From Betaproteobacteria bacterium (GTDB lineage Bacteria > Pseudomonadota > Gammaproteobacteria > Burkholderiales > Burkholderiaceae_C): a stretch of 64,000 nt of DNA. The notes under the pieces were generated by a model, which was not told where the DNA came from, searched no databases, and was given only the letters and a program-made list of their open reading frames with translations. The stretch lies in the NCBI GenBank assembly GCA_009921265.1, contig RFYV01000003.1, positions 32,919 through 96,918 on the forward strand. The letters are read 5' to 3'. The position numbers were made by a program, and so were the translations under genes. Positions 1-8,778 of this stretch are shown here, one piece after another (within the stretch, counting starts at the first letter, position 1; each line of letters begins with the position of its first letter).

Positions 1-989
1 AAATTATGTGCGCCAAATCGCCCACCACGCTTGGCAAATACTGCAGGATCTGCCGCAGGAAATGTACCGATGGGAACAGGATTTTTTTCATCGCGCGAGT
101 CAATCATCCAAACCAATTTGGGCCAATCTTTGCCATCGTCTTGAACGCACTCATCGCTCACGATCCATAAGTTGCGTTCAAACAAAGGTAGCAAGGTATG
201 AATAAAACCATTGAACGGTGGCGAATGATTCCAATGTGTTGCAACTTTGATATCGCTTTTGTTGGAGATATCAAGAACGAATGCACCGCCGTCGATGTAG
301 CCGATGTATGCGCGATCGGGTTGTTGTGGAAATACGTTGGTGTTGTGCGCTCTAAAGCCTGTATCAAATTGTGGTTTTAGTCGAGTGGGCTGCGGCGCGC
401 TATCACCCACGCGTGTGCCGGGATACCACCAACGTCCCACCTCAACAGGCTTGGATGGATTGGATACATCCAAAATTCTGTAAAACTGATCGTCGAGTTG
501 ATTGTGCGGTTGAAAGTCTGCTGAACCAGAACTCATATGAAGGTATTTACCATCGACAAACCAAACCGCATGAACACCGCGTGAATAGGGGCCTGAGCAA
601 TCAAAGTGTGAAATCAGCTTGGGTGCCTCGGGATGACTGACGTCAAACAAATCAACGCCCGCAGGTTTGAGACCTGGTTCAGAGCATTGATAGGCCACGG
701 CCAAGATATTGCCAACGACATCCAAAGAATTGGAGCGAAGTTTCATGTGTGGCAACTCGGTTTGAACAATGACCTTTGGATTTTTGGGATCGGTGACATC
801 CACGCCCGAAAAATTTTTAGGTGCTGATTCGTGCGCCAACCAAAGGATGCGTCGCCCATCGGATGTGGCTTGTATGCCCATGCCTTCTCCTAAGCCGCCA
901 AACCCATTCAATTCATGGTGCGACAAGAGTTTCATGTTGTGTGAAAGTGTTTGATCTGCACGGCCTGCAGGTTGCGACATTTTGTACAT
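1..989 (-). CDS. LVIVD-repeat-like protein, partial (C-terminus off the left edge)
   Basis: An open reading frame runs on the minus strand from position 989 to the window edge without a stop (329 codons visible). I chose ATG 989 because AGGA lies about 10 bases upstream; an in-frame ATG at 980 is the alternative. The translation contains repeated blade-like segments with the pattern 'VDVTDPKNPKV', 'LFDVSHPEAPKL', 'ILDVSNPSKPVEVG' and 'VLDISNKSDIKV', typical of LVIVD/beta-propeller proteins. No signal peptide is visible. Function is unknown; such proteins are often encoded near organic-acid catabolic genes. It is divergent from the Bug gene at 1063, and the interval of about 70 bp probably holds both promoters. 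Confidence 0.8.
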   Translation of the reverse strand, partial: MYKMSQPAGRADQTLSHNMKLLSHHELNGFGGLGEGMGIQATSDGRRILWLAHESAPKNFSGVDVTDPKNPKVIVQTELPHMKLRSNSLDVVGNILAVAYQCSEPGLKPAGVDLFDVSHPEAPKLISHFDCSGPYSRGVHAVWFVDGKYLHMSSGSADFQPHNQLDDQFYRILDVSNPSKPVEVGRWWYPGTRVGDSAPQPTRLKPQFDTGFRAHNTNVFPQQPDRAYIGYIDGGAFVLDISNKSDIKVATHWNHSPPFNGFIHTLLPLFERNLWIVSDECVQDDGKDWPKLVWMIDSRDEKNPVPIGTFPAADPAVFAKRGGRFGAHN

Positions 990-1062
990 ATAAGGGTTGT
1001 CCTGTTTGTTTTAATTCCTCCACAATATAAACTATTCAAAAAACCAATTTATGGAGACAAAG

Positions 1063-2037
1063 ATGTTTAAACAAAAGATTGCTGTCGGTATATTTGTATT
1101 AATAACTCTTTTGGGTTACAACGTTCAGGCGCAAGATGCGAACTTCCCCAATAAGCCCGTCAAATTAGTTGTGACCTATCCGCCTGGTGGTAGTAGCGAT
1201 TTAATGGCTCGCATCATGGGTCAAAAGTTGAGTCAATATTGGAATCAACCAGTCATCATCGAAAGTAAACCAGGTGCTGCAGGCTCCATCGGTATGGAGT
1301 TTGCAGCTCGACAAGCCGCTGATGGATACACCTTTGTGATCGGCAATTTAGGTCCTGCAGGTGTCAATCCTTTGCTGTCTAAAGTTCCATACAGCATGGA
1401 GAAAGATTTCATCGCCGTTTCTCTCACAGCAACGGGACCCAATATTTTGGTGGTGCCCACTACTTCACCTTATAAGAGTTTGTCTGATTTGGTGGCTGCT
1501 GCAAAAGCAAAACCCGATTCCATCTCTTTTGGAACGAGTGGTCCTGGCAGCATGTCGCATTTGGCTGGCGAGATGATCATGCGCCAAGCGGGCGTGAAGA
1601 TGATTAGTGTGCCCTATAAAGGTGGTGGTCTTGCAGTGAATGATTTGATTGCAGGGCAAATCAATATGATGGTGTCGGATGCATTGCCTGTCAGTCAACA
1701 CATCAAAACAGGACGCTTGCGTGCATTGGGTATCACCAGTGCAAAACGTTCACCAATGTCACCCGAGATTCCCACCTTTGCCGAGGTCGGTATGAATGGC
1801 TTAGTTGCCGTTAACTGGTGGGGCGTATTTTTACCCACAGGAACACCCAAAGCAATTGTTGATCAGTACATGAGTGCACTCGTCAAAATCATGGCGGATC
1901 CCGACTTAAAAGAACGTTTTGCTGGATTAGGCGTTGAAGCCATGGCGAGTACGCCAGATGAATTTCGTGCATTTTTAGCTGAAGAAAAATCCAAATACTC
2001 CAAACTCATTTCAGACAACAACATCAAAGCAGAATAA
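1063..2037 (+). CDS. Bug-family tripartite tricarboxylate transporter substrate-binding protein
   Basis: Predicted periplasmic substrate-binding receptor of the TctC/Bug family, 324 aa. I chose ATG 1063 over the in-frame ATG at 1051 because GGAG at 1053-1056 is placed 6 bases before it. Residues 1-24 form a Sec signal peptide ending in VQA-Q. The mature part shows Bug hallmarks: 'PPGGSSDLMAR', which shapes the carboxylate-binding loop, and 'PGAAGSIGMEFAA'. Bug proteins bind carboxylates such as citrate, dicarboxylates or aromatic acids. No TctA/TctB membrane partners are encoded here, as is common for orphan Bug genes. It starts a same-strand run with the amidohydrolase and a TRAP transporter, so its ligand may be the substrate of that cluster. 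The ligand cannot be read from the sequence. Confidence 0.92.
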   Translation: MFKQKIAVGIFVLITLLGYNVQAQDANFPNKPVKLVVTYPPGGSSDLMARIMGQKLSQYWNQPVIIESKPGAAGSIGMEFAARQAADGYTFVIGNLGPAGVNPLLSKVPYSMEKDFIAVSLTATGPNILVVPTTSPYKSLSDLVAAAKAKPDSISFGTSGPGSMSHLAGEMIMRQAGVKMISVPYKGGGLAVNDLIAGQINMMVSDALPVSQHIKTGRLRALGITSAKRSPMSPEIPTFAEVGMNGLVAVNWWGVFLPTGTPKAIVDQYMSALVKIMADPDLKERFAGLGVEAMASTPDEFRAFLAEEKSKYSKLISDNNIKAE

Positions 2038-2047
2038 GGTCAATTTC

Positions 2048-3178
2048 ATGTTTTTCAAATGCCAACCCAATTGCTGTCATCCCGCACATCGTCACAGCGC
2101 AGCAGCAGCAAAAAAACCTGCAAAAAAATCAATTGCAGTTGCAGTCAAAAAATCTTCATCAACTGCAAAAAAACCATTGAAGATTGATATTCATTGTCAT
2201 TACTTCAATCCAACCGTTGCACAAAAAGCAGCCGTGATGAAACCCGCTGAGCAAGAAATGGCTTATGTGTATGCCAATCAACTCACGCGTGACGTCAATG
2301 TCAAACAAATGAAGGACCGTGCGCCTAAGTTGTCGGATATTGCTGTGCGACTCAAAGACATGGATCGCATGGGGGTTGATGTTCAAGCGGTGTCGCCTGC
2401 GCCGTTTCAATACTATTATTTTGCAGAGCCTACATTTGGTGCCGAATTGGCAAGAGAAGTCAACGATGGTATTACCAATATTGTGGCGACGCACCCCAAA
2501 CGTTTTGCTGGAATAGGAACAGTGCCTTTGCAAAATGCAGACATGGCGGTTGCAGAGCTCAATCGCGCCGTCAAAGATTTGGGATTGCGTGGCATTGAGA
2601 TCAATACCCATGTGAATGGTAAAAATTTAACCGATCCATCACTCGGATTAGAAAAGTTTTTTGCACGAGTGGCCGAGTTGGGTGTGGCGTTATTTATTCA
2701 CCCCAATGGTTTTAGTGATGCGCAACGACTCACCGAACACTACTTTAATAATGTGATTGGTAATCCGTTGGAAACCACCGTCGCAGTCAGTCATTTGATT
2801 TTTGATGGTGTCATGCAACGCAACCCCAAACTCAAAGTGGTGTTGGCTCACAGTGGCGGTTATTTGGCCCACTATTGGGCGCGTATGGATCACGCACATC
2901 GCGCGCGTCCCGACTGCAAAACAGTGATCAAGAAAAAACCATCGTCGTATCTCGAAAAATTTTATTTCGACACCATCACGTTTGATCCCGGTATGTTAAA
3001 AAATTTAATCGATCGCTTCGGTGCAGATCATGTGATGTTAGGAACGGATTATCCGTATGACATGGGTGAAGACGATCCTGTGGGTTTGATTAATTCCGTC
3101 AAAGGACTTAAAAAAATTGACAAAGATTTAATCATGGGTGGCAATGCTGCCAAACTTTTGAAAATTAAAACATATTGA
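2048..3178 (+). CDS. ACMSD-like amidohydrolase (amidohydrolase_2 family) with Cys/His-rich N-terminus
   Basis: A metal-dependent hydrolase or decarboxylase of the amidohydrolase-2 family (related to ACMSD and gamma-resorcylate decarboxylase), 376 aa. The metal motif H-x-H is at residues 49 and 51 ('DIHCH'). A later His lies in 'FIHPNG', another in 'VLAHSGG', and the acidic ligand in 'LGTDYPYDMG'; the stretch 'GNPLETTVAVSHLIFDGV' is characteristic. The first 45 residues are odd: a Cys/His cluster (C5, C9, C10, H11, H14, H16) followed by an Ala/Lys-rich linker. The start at 2048 has AAGG 8 bases upstream, and no better start is seen before the catalytic core. It lies 10 bp after the Bug gene and 13 bp before the TAXI gene, so it is probably cotranscribed. 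The substrate is unknown; a carboxylated ring or muconate-type acid is plausible. Confidence 0.9.
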   Translation: MFFKCQPNCCHPAHRHSAAAAKKPAKKSIAVAVKKSSSTAKKPLKIDIHCHYFNPTVAQKAAVMKPAEQEMAYVYANQLTRDVNVKQMKDRAPKLSDIAVRLKDMDRMGVDVQAVSPAPFQYYYFAEPTFGAELAREVNDGITNIVATHPKRFAGIGTVPLQNADMAVAELNRAVKDLGLRGIEINTHVNGKNLTDPSLGLEKFFARVAELGVALFIHPNGFSDAQRLTEHYFNNVIGNPLETTVAVSHLIFDGVMQRNPKLKVVLAHSGGYLAHYWARMDHAHRARPDCKTVIKKKPSSYLEKFYFDTITFDPGMLKNLIDRFGADHVMLGTDYPYDMGEDDPVGLINSVKGLKKIDKDLIMGGNAAKLLKIKTY

Positions 3179-3191
3179 TCTGAAAGGTTGA

Positions 3192-4145
3192 ATGATGAAA
3201 AAATTATTATTAACAATTGTTGCCAGTGTGGGTTTATGCGGCGCGTTGCAAGCGCAAAATATTTCGATTGCAACGGGTGGCACGGGTGGTGTGTATTACC
3301 CCATGGGAGGCGGCATGGCGGCAGTGCTGTCTAAGCATGTACCTGGCATGCAAGCCACTGCAGAAGTCACTGGCGGCTCGGTAGATAACTTGAAATTGAT
3401 TGGAACAGGCAAGCCCTATATCGGCTTTACCATGACCGATGCAGGACTTGACGCATACAACGGTGAAGATAAATTCAAAGGACACAAAGTGCCTTTGCGC
3501 ACGCTCATGATTTTGTATCCCAATCGCATGCATGTGGTAAGTATTGAAGGTCGTGGTGTTAATCGCATGGCTGACCTCAAAGGCAAACGCGTGTCTACTG
3601 GCTCTCCTGGTAGTGCAACAGAAGTAATGGCTTTTCGTTTGATTGAAGCGGCAGGTTTAGAAAGAGACAAAGACATGAAGCGCGAGCGGTTAGGTGCTGC
3701 AGAGTCAGTCAACGCCATGAAAGACGGAAAAATTGACGCATTCTTTTGGGTAGGTGGATTGCCAACGGCTGCAGTTACCGATTTGGCCAACACGCCTGGT
3801 ACCAAAATCAAGATGGTCGATCATGCAGAGGCAGTGGCTGCAATGAATAAAAAATACGGTAACTTGTATGTAGAGGACGTGATTGATAAAGCAGTTTACA
3901 AAGGCATGGATACCGACAACAAACAAGCAACAGTAATGAATATTTTGGTTGCTCACGAAAATATGGATGACAAAACGGCTTACAACATTGTGAAAACCAT
4001 TTTTGATAAGCGCGATGATTTGATTGCTACGCATAAAGAAGCAATGAACTTCAAGTATGAAAATCAAAAACAAAAAGCTTCCCCGATTCCATTTCATCCA
4101 GGCGCTGCTAAATATTTTGCTGAAAAAGGCGTCAAGCTCAACTGA
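3192..4145 (+). CDS. TAXI-family TRAP transporter solute-binding protein
   Basis: Periplasmic binding subunit of a TRAP-TAXI transporter, 317 aa. It has a Sec signal peptide (residues 1-21, 'LCGALQAQ') followed by the family signature 'SIATGGTGGVYYPMGGGMA', which forms the ligand loop. Two Met codons open the frame at 3192 and 3195; AAAGG lies about 5 bases upstream. The stop overlaps the start of the permease by one base (TGATG at 4143-4147), implying translational coupling. TAXI receptors typically bind glutamate, alpha-ketoglutarate or other small acids, but the ligand here is unknown. With the Bug receptor at 1063, this run encodes receptors for two unrelated secondary uptake systems. Confidence 0.93.
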   Translation: MMKKLLLTIVASVGLCGALQAQNISIATGGTGGVYYPMGGGMAAVLSKHVPGMQATAEVTGGSVDNLKLIGTGKPYIGFTMTDAGLDAYNGEDKFKGHKVPLRTLMILYPNRMHVVSIEGRGVNRMADLKGKRVSTGSPGSATEVMAFRLIEAAGLERDKDMKRERLGAAESVNAMKDGKIDAFFWVGGLPTAAVTDLANTPGTKIKMVDHAEAVAAMNKKYGNLYVEDVIDKAVYKGMDTDNKQATVMNILVAHENMDDKTAYNIVKTIFDKRDDLIATHKEAMNFKYENQKQKASPIPFHPGAAKYFAEKGVKLN

Positions 4146-6178
4146 TGAATACACCTCAAGACATGCATCCAGGCTCTAACGGGCCTGATGTAGTGATCAG
4201 CCAAGAGTCACTGAGCAAAGCCGAAGAATTTATTGAAGCCGAGGAGGGCGCGGCCAATAAATTCAAAGGCTGGGCGGCGGTCTTGGTGACCTTGCTCGCC
4301 GTGGCAATGTCGGTGTTTCATCTTTATACGGCTTACGCGATTGTTCCCACGCAAATCCTCAGACCCATCCACGTGGGAATGGTTTTGTTTTTATGTTTTT
4401 TGATGTTTCCAATCAGTAATGCGTATCGTCATCGCATCATGTGGTGGGATTGGATTGCTGGCGCTTTATCCATTGCAGTCGTCGTTTATTTGGTGATGGG
4501 TGGAGATGACTTCACCGATCGAAATACATTGCCAGAAAACTGGGATGTCTTTTTTGGAATTTGTTTGATCGTACTCATCATGGAGGCCATGCGACGCACC
4601 AATGGGTGGATCATGCCCATCATCACTTCACTTTTTATTGTGTACGCATTGGCAGGGCCCTCATTGCCCGCACCGTGGACGCACAAAGGTTACGAAGTAG
4701 GACGATTGGTGGGTGTGTTGTACATGACCTTAGAGGGTATTTACGGCGTTGCAGTCGACGTATCTGCTTCACTCATTATTTTATTCACCATTTTTGGCGC
4801 ATTCTTGCAGTATTCGGGTGCGGGTAAGTTTTACATTGATTTTTCTTTTTCTGCGATGGGCGGTAAATCAACAGGCGCAGGTCGCACGGTTGTATTGGCT
4901 TCATTTTTGTTAGGGGGTCCATCGGGTTCGGGTGTTGCAACCACGGTTACTTTGGGAGCGGTGGCTTATCCATTGCTCGCAAAAGTGGGGTATGAAAAAA
5001 ATGCTGCAGGTGGTTTGTTGGCTGCAGGTGGATTGGGCGCTATCATCTCGCCCCCTGTATTGGGTGCGGCAGCTTTTTTAATTGCTGAATTTTTAAAAAT
5101 TTCATACCTTGATGTGTTGTTGATGGCGATCATTCCAACACTTCTTTTTTATCTCGCCCTATTTTTGATGGTTGAAATTGATGCTCGCAAATACGGAATG
5201 CGCGATAGCGCCATCGAACGTGTTGATTCAATTTGGAATTTAACGCGCAAATATTGGTATCACTTTTTGTCTCTCATCTCGATCGTGTTTTTTATGATGT
5301 GGGGCTTCTCGCCCGTGTTGTCGGTGTTTTGGGCTACGGTGGTTTCACTCTTTACCAGCATGCTTAGAAGCGACACCACACTCATCCCCTACGATCTGTT
5401 TGAAGGTGGAAGCGATTGGATGCAACGCATGTGGTCTTCACCATTCATCAAAGCGATGGAGGGCGGATCGATTGGCGTGCTCAATGTTGCGGCGACTTGC
5501 GCGGGTGCTGGCATTATTGTGGGCGTCGTCACGCTCACAGGCTTGGGACTTAAATTCAGCACCATCGTGATTGACTATGCGGCAGGTTCGTTGCTCTTAA
5601 CAGCCATCTTCACATCTTTGGTGGTTTGGATTGTTGGACTCGCGGTTCCTGTTACTGCTTCTTATATTATTTGTGCAGTGATTGCTGCACCCGCACTCAC
5701 CAAATTAGGCGTTCCTGATTTTGCCGCGCACATGTTTATTTTTTATTACGCTGTGTTGTCTGAAGTTTCTCCACCCACCGCGCTTTCGCCTTTTGCGGCA
5801 GCAGCCATCACAGGCGGCGACCCCTACAAAACAACCTTGCAATGTTGGAAATACACAGTCCCTGCATTTTTATTGCCCTTTATGTTTGTACTCGATCCCA
5901 GTGGACAGGGATTGTTATTGATGGGTTCTACAAAGTCCTTGGCGTCAGCCGATTGGGTCTCTATCGGTTTGGTATTCACAACAGCAGCCTTGGGCATTGC
6001 ATCGATCGCAGCAGGCTTTCAAGGATGGGCTTGGGTTAAAACCACCACCTACGAGCGCTTACTTTTTATCGCTGCAGGATTTGCTTTGGTCTACCCGTCG
6101 ACTTGGAGTGATGGATTAGGCTTGGCCATGGTGGGAATTGCAGTTGCCTCACAACTCATCCGTCATCGAAAAAATTAA
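4145..6178 (+). CDS. TRAP transporter permease, fused DctQM (TAXI type)
   Basis: Inner-membrane permease of the TRAP transporter, 677 aa, with the small (DctQ-like) and large (DctM-like) subunits fused as is usual for TAXI systems. The first 45 residues are cytosolic and charged. About four helices follow (roughly residues 45-170), then a long DctM domain with the signature 'GGPSGSGVATTVTLGAVAYP' and 'GGLGAIISPPVLGAAAFLIAE'. Fused permeases of this type use the ion gradient (usually Na+) to import the acid delivered by the TAXI protein encoded just upstream (1-base overlap). The C-terminal region, from about residue 560, contains three or four additional helices. Confidence 0.92.
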   Translation: MNTPQDMHPGSNGPDVVISQESLSKAEEFIEAEEGAANKFKGWAAVLVTLLAVAMSVFHLYTAYAIVPTQILRPIHVGMVLFLCFLMFPISNAYRHRIMWWDWIAGALSIAVVVYLVMGGDDFTDRNTLPENWDVFFGICLIVLIMEAMRRTNGWIMPIITSLFIVYALAGPSLPAPWTHKGYEVGRLVGVLYMTLEGIYGVAVDVSASLIILFTIFGAFLQYSGAGKFYIDFSFSAMGGKSTGAGRTVVLASFLLGGPSGSGVATTVTLGAVAYPLLAKVGYEKNAAGGLLAAGGLGAIISPPVLGAAAFLIAEFLKISYLDVLLMAIIPTLLFYLALFLMVEIDARKYGMRDSAIERVDSIWNLTRKYWYHFLSLISIVFFMMWGFSPVLSVFWATVVSLFTSMLRSDTTLIPYDLFEGGSDWMQRMWSSPFIKAMEGGSIGVLNVAATCAGAGIIVGVVTLTGLGLKFSTIVIDYAAGSLLLTAIFTSLVVWIVGLAVPVTASYIICAVIAAPALTKLGVPDFAAHMFIFYYAVLSEVSPPTALSPFAAAAITGGDPYKTTLQCWKYTVPAFLLPFMFVLDPSGQGLLLMGSTKSLASADWVSIGLVFTTAALGIASIAAGFQGWAWVKTTTYERLLFIAAGFALVYPSTWSDGLGLAMVGIAVASQLIRHRKN

Positions 6179-6197
6179 TTCAAACTATTTTTTGATC

Positions 6198-7130
6198 ATG
6201 AAACTTTCAACACAAACCCAAGGCGTTTTTCCGATTGCGCCCACACCTTTTTTTGAAGATGGAAAAATTGATTATTCATCCATCGATCGATTGGCCGATT
6301 TTTATGTGGGTTGTGGTTCAACAGGCGTGACCGTGCTTGGGCAATTGGGCGAAGCACCCAAACTGTCTTCGCAAGAAGGTATTGCGATCACCAAACAATG
6401 GATTCAAAAATTTAAAAACTTACCCGTGATCGTGGGTGTGTCGGCACCTGGCTTTGCAACTATGCAGGCATTAACACACGAAGTGATGTCATTGGGCGCG
6501 GCTGGCGTGATGATTGCGCCACCCAATACTTTGCGCACCAACGAACAAATCATTACGTATTACGCACAAGCAGCCGAAGCTATCGGCCATGATGTGCCGA
6601 TTGTGTTGCAAGATTATCCGTTGACGTTTTCTGTGCAGATGTCGCCGCAAGTGATTCGTACCATGGTTGAGCAAATTAAAAGCATCGTGATGCTGAAACA
6701 CGAAGATTGGCCAGGTTTGGAAAAAATTTCAACGCTTCGTGGCTATGAAGCAGAAGGCACGATGCGTCACATTTCTATTCTGTGCGGCAATGGTGGTTTG
6801 TTTCTTGACTACGAAATGGCGCGTGGTGCAGACGGTGCCAATACGGGATATTGCTTTCCAGATATGTTGTGTGATGTAGTCCGTTTGTCTCACAGTGGTC
6901 AGGCGCAAGAGGCGCATGATTTGTTTGACTCACACTTGCCATTGATTCGATACGAGCAACAACCAAATATTGGTTTGTCGGTTCGAAAAAATGTGATGTT
7001 CAGACGCGGCTTAATCAGTTGTGACGCACAAAGAAAACCAGGCGGCTTGATGAGCGTAAAAACCCATGCAGAGGTATCACACTTACTGAGGAGATTAGCC
7101 CGACACGACCCACGTGCTCAAGGTTTATAA
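6198..7130 (+). CDS. DapA-superfamily aldolase/lyase (dihydrodipicolinate synthase family)
   Basis: Class I aldolase-type TIM barrel, 310 aa. The start at ATG 6198 fits the family N-terminus, but no clear ribosome binding site is visible. The Schiff-base lysine is K167 ('VMLKHED') and the proton-shuttling tyrosine Y140 ('LQDYP'). The double Thr that binds pyruvate in true DapA ('GTTGE') is replaced by 'LGQLGE' near residue 48, so this is unlikely to be the lysine-pathway enzyme. Relatives include KDG/KDGal dehydratases, hydratase-aldolases and N-acetylneuraminate lyase. It lies 19 bp after the TRAP permease and probably acts on the imported acid or its product. Its last 13 bases overlap the convergent alpha/beta hydrolase gene. 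Confidence 0.88.
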   Translation: MKLSTQTQGVFPIAPTPFFEDGKIDYSSIDRLADFYVGCGSTGVTVLGQLGEAPKLSSQEGIAITKQWIQKFKNLPVIVGVSAPGFATMQALTHEVMSLGAAGVMIAPPNTLRTNEQIITYYAQAAEAIGHDVPIVLQDYPLTFSVQMSPQVIRTMVEQIKSIVMLKHEDWPGLEKISTLRGYEAEGTMRHISILCGNGGLFLDYEMARGADGANTGYCFPDMLCDVVRLSHSGQAQEAHDLFDSHLPLIRYEQQPNIGLSVRKNVMFRRGLISCDAQRKPGGLMSVKTHAEVSHLLRRLARHDPRAQGL

Positions 7131-8017
7131 TTACTATTGCGCTTTAAAAAATCGAGTTGAATCTGCAAATAGTGTTCAGGTATTTCAAAATAGGGGAGAG
7201 CGCCTGTGGGGAGCGAGTGAACTTCCCATTTCCCTTGGCATGACGTATTGCGAATCCCACTGTAATCTTTGAAATCCCCTTTTTGACCGTGAATCATCAA
7301 AACAGGGCATTGAATATTTTCGTAAACCGTGTGAATGTCTTTGCTAAATAGGACTCCACTTAAAAAACACAATGGGGCATACTCGGCGTTGGCTTGTTGA
7401 GCCGTTAAACAATTGTAGTCCCACAATTGTTCATCGATTAAAGATGATCCCCATGTCTTTTTTAAAAAAATACGAATAATTGAAGGTCTTGTAAGTTGCT
7501 TAAATAAAAATGCCCCCCATCCTTTTTCTCTTAATAAATGATTGAGCCACGGAATCATTCGCGTTGTGCCTGTGGGTTCGCGAAAACGTTGACCTTTGCG
7601 CAAACCTGTAGGGCTAATTAAGGTAATGGATTGAAACAACTCAGGTTTTAATGTGCACGCACGCGATAAAAATTCAGACGAAAGTGACAGCGCAACGGCA
7701 TGAACTTTTTGATTGGTATGCCTCTGTGCAATCCAATTCGCTGTTTGTTTGATGGTATCGGTCATGATGGTGTGCGTGTATTGAATGTCCTTGCGGTCTG
7801 AGAGGCCGTATCCTGGCAAATCGATTGCATAGACCGTGTAATTCGCTTGAAGACTTTCAAACAATGGTCTCATTTCGGCTGCACTGGCAACCGCATTGAC
7901 GCTGTGAATTAAAAATAAGGGCGGTCCATTGCCCGATTGATAGAGGGTTATTTGTCCATTGGGTGTATCTAGATGATGCGCGATGGCGTCAAGCGCTGGC
8001 GGTAAAGTTGTTGTCAT
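7118..8017 (-). CDS. alpha/beta hydrolase
   Basis: Alpha/beta-hydrolase fold protein, 299 aa, without signal peptide. Visible elements are the oxyanion strand 'LFLIHSVNA', the loop 'IDLPGYGLSD', a nucleophile elbow around S111 in the relaxed form A-L-S-L-S instead of G-x-S-x-G, an acid-region strand 'CPVLMIHGQKGDF' and a C-terminal catalytic His in 'IPEHY'. The substrate is unknown. It is the last gene of a three-gene minus-strand operon: its start overlaps the stop of the upstream gene by 4 bases (ATGA at 8014-8017). Its 3' end overlaps the convergent aldolase gene by 13 bases. Confidence 0.85.
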   Translation of the reverse strand: MTTTLPPALDAIAHHLDTPNGQITLYQSGNGPPLFLIHSVNAVASAAEMRPLFESLQANYTVYAIDLPGYGLSDRKDIQYTHTIMTDTIKQTANWIAQRHTNQKVHAVALSLSSEFLSRACTLKPELFQSITLISPTGLRKGQRFREPTGTTRMIPWLNHLLREKGWGAFLFKQLTRPSIIRIFLKKTWGSSLIDEQLWDYNCLTAQQANAEYAPLCFLSGVLFSKDIHTVYENIQCPVLMIHGQKGDFKDYSGIRNTSCQGKWEVHSLPTGALPYFEIPEHYLQIQLDFLKRNSNYKP

Positions 8018-8778
8018 TGTTGTGTGTCAATCCACTCTAATTGATGGAAGTCAAATCCAGACTCAATCGTCGGTTTAACAATTTGAAAATAGGGCGACAC
8101 ATCAAAATCTCTGGGTGTAAACAAGCTGTGATGTTTGGTTGGAAAAATTTGAGGTTGACCATATGAGTCTTTCGCCTGTTCCAATCGTGATCGATCTGCA
8201 TCTGCCAATATGGGGTAGTGTATCGATTCAAAAGCTTGTGCAATTAAGGTAGAACAAATCGCTTGGCTAGGGTCTCCACTACCTAGAGACAGCAACCTTC
8301 TTCGAAACCGTGTAGGTATCGGCGGCGTTGGAAAAAGATATCTTGCCAAATCAAAGATATTGCGCAGATCGTATTGATTGCCGATTTTTTCAATCGCATA
8401 GGATGTGATTGCTCTGCATTCTTCAGATTTGATCTTAGCAGGCCTACAAATGCGTGTGTGCATTTTGGAATAGCGTTCTAAGTCAGAACTGATCACGCCG
8501 CGCAAGGTATCCGCTTCCACTAAGCAGTGATTGGGATTGCCTCCCATATCAGCCAAATGTGATCCCACATATAGTGCGGCATGCGACCATGTCGATTGCG
8601 TGAGGTATTTAATCGCAGTACTCACGCGCGTATTACCTTCGACCAACAAGACATCGCCAGGGCGAAGTGTGGTTTGCAAATGCAATGGATTAGACGGCGG
8701 GGCACTGCCTTTTATAAAAATTTCTTGAGCTAAGTAGCTTGCAATTTGTTTGCCCAAAAATTGAAAGGCTCTGTTCAT
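8014..8778 (-). CDS. YiiX-like permuted NlpC/P60 (papain-like) hydrolase
   Basis: A 254-aa protein resembling the YiiX/YebB branch of permuted papain-like amidases. The order is typical: 'LRPGDVLLVEG' at the N-terminus, then the catalytic His in 'TWSHAALYVG', an acidic residue in 'CLVEADTLRGV', and the Cys nucleophile near the C-terminus in 'AICSTLIAQAF'. Family members act on amide or thioester bonds of lipids or peptides; the substrate is unknown. No clear signal peptide is present. It overlaps both neighbours by 4 bases (ATGA at 8775-8778 and 8014-8017), so the three genes form one operon. Confidence 0.83.
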   Translation of the reverse strand: MNRAFQFLGKQIASYLAQEIFIKGSAPPSNPLHLQTTLRPGDVLLVEGNTRVSTAIKYLTQSTWSHAALYVGSHLADMGGNPNHCLVEADTLRGVISSDLERYSKMHTRICRPAKIKSEECRAITSYAIEKIGNQYDLRNIFDLARYLFPTPPIPTRFRRRLLSLGSGDPSQAICSTLIAQAFESIHYPILADADRSRLEQAKDSYGQPQIFPTKHHSLFTPRDFDVSPYFQIVKPTIESGFDFHQLEWIDTQQ

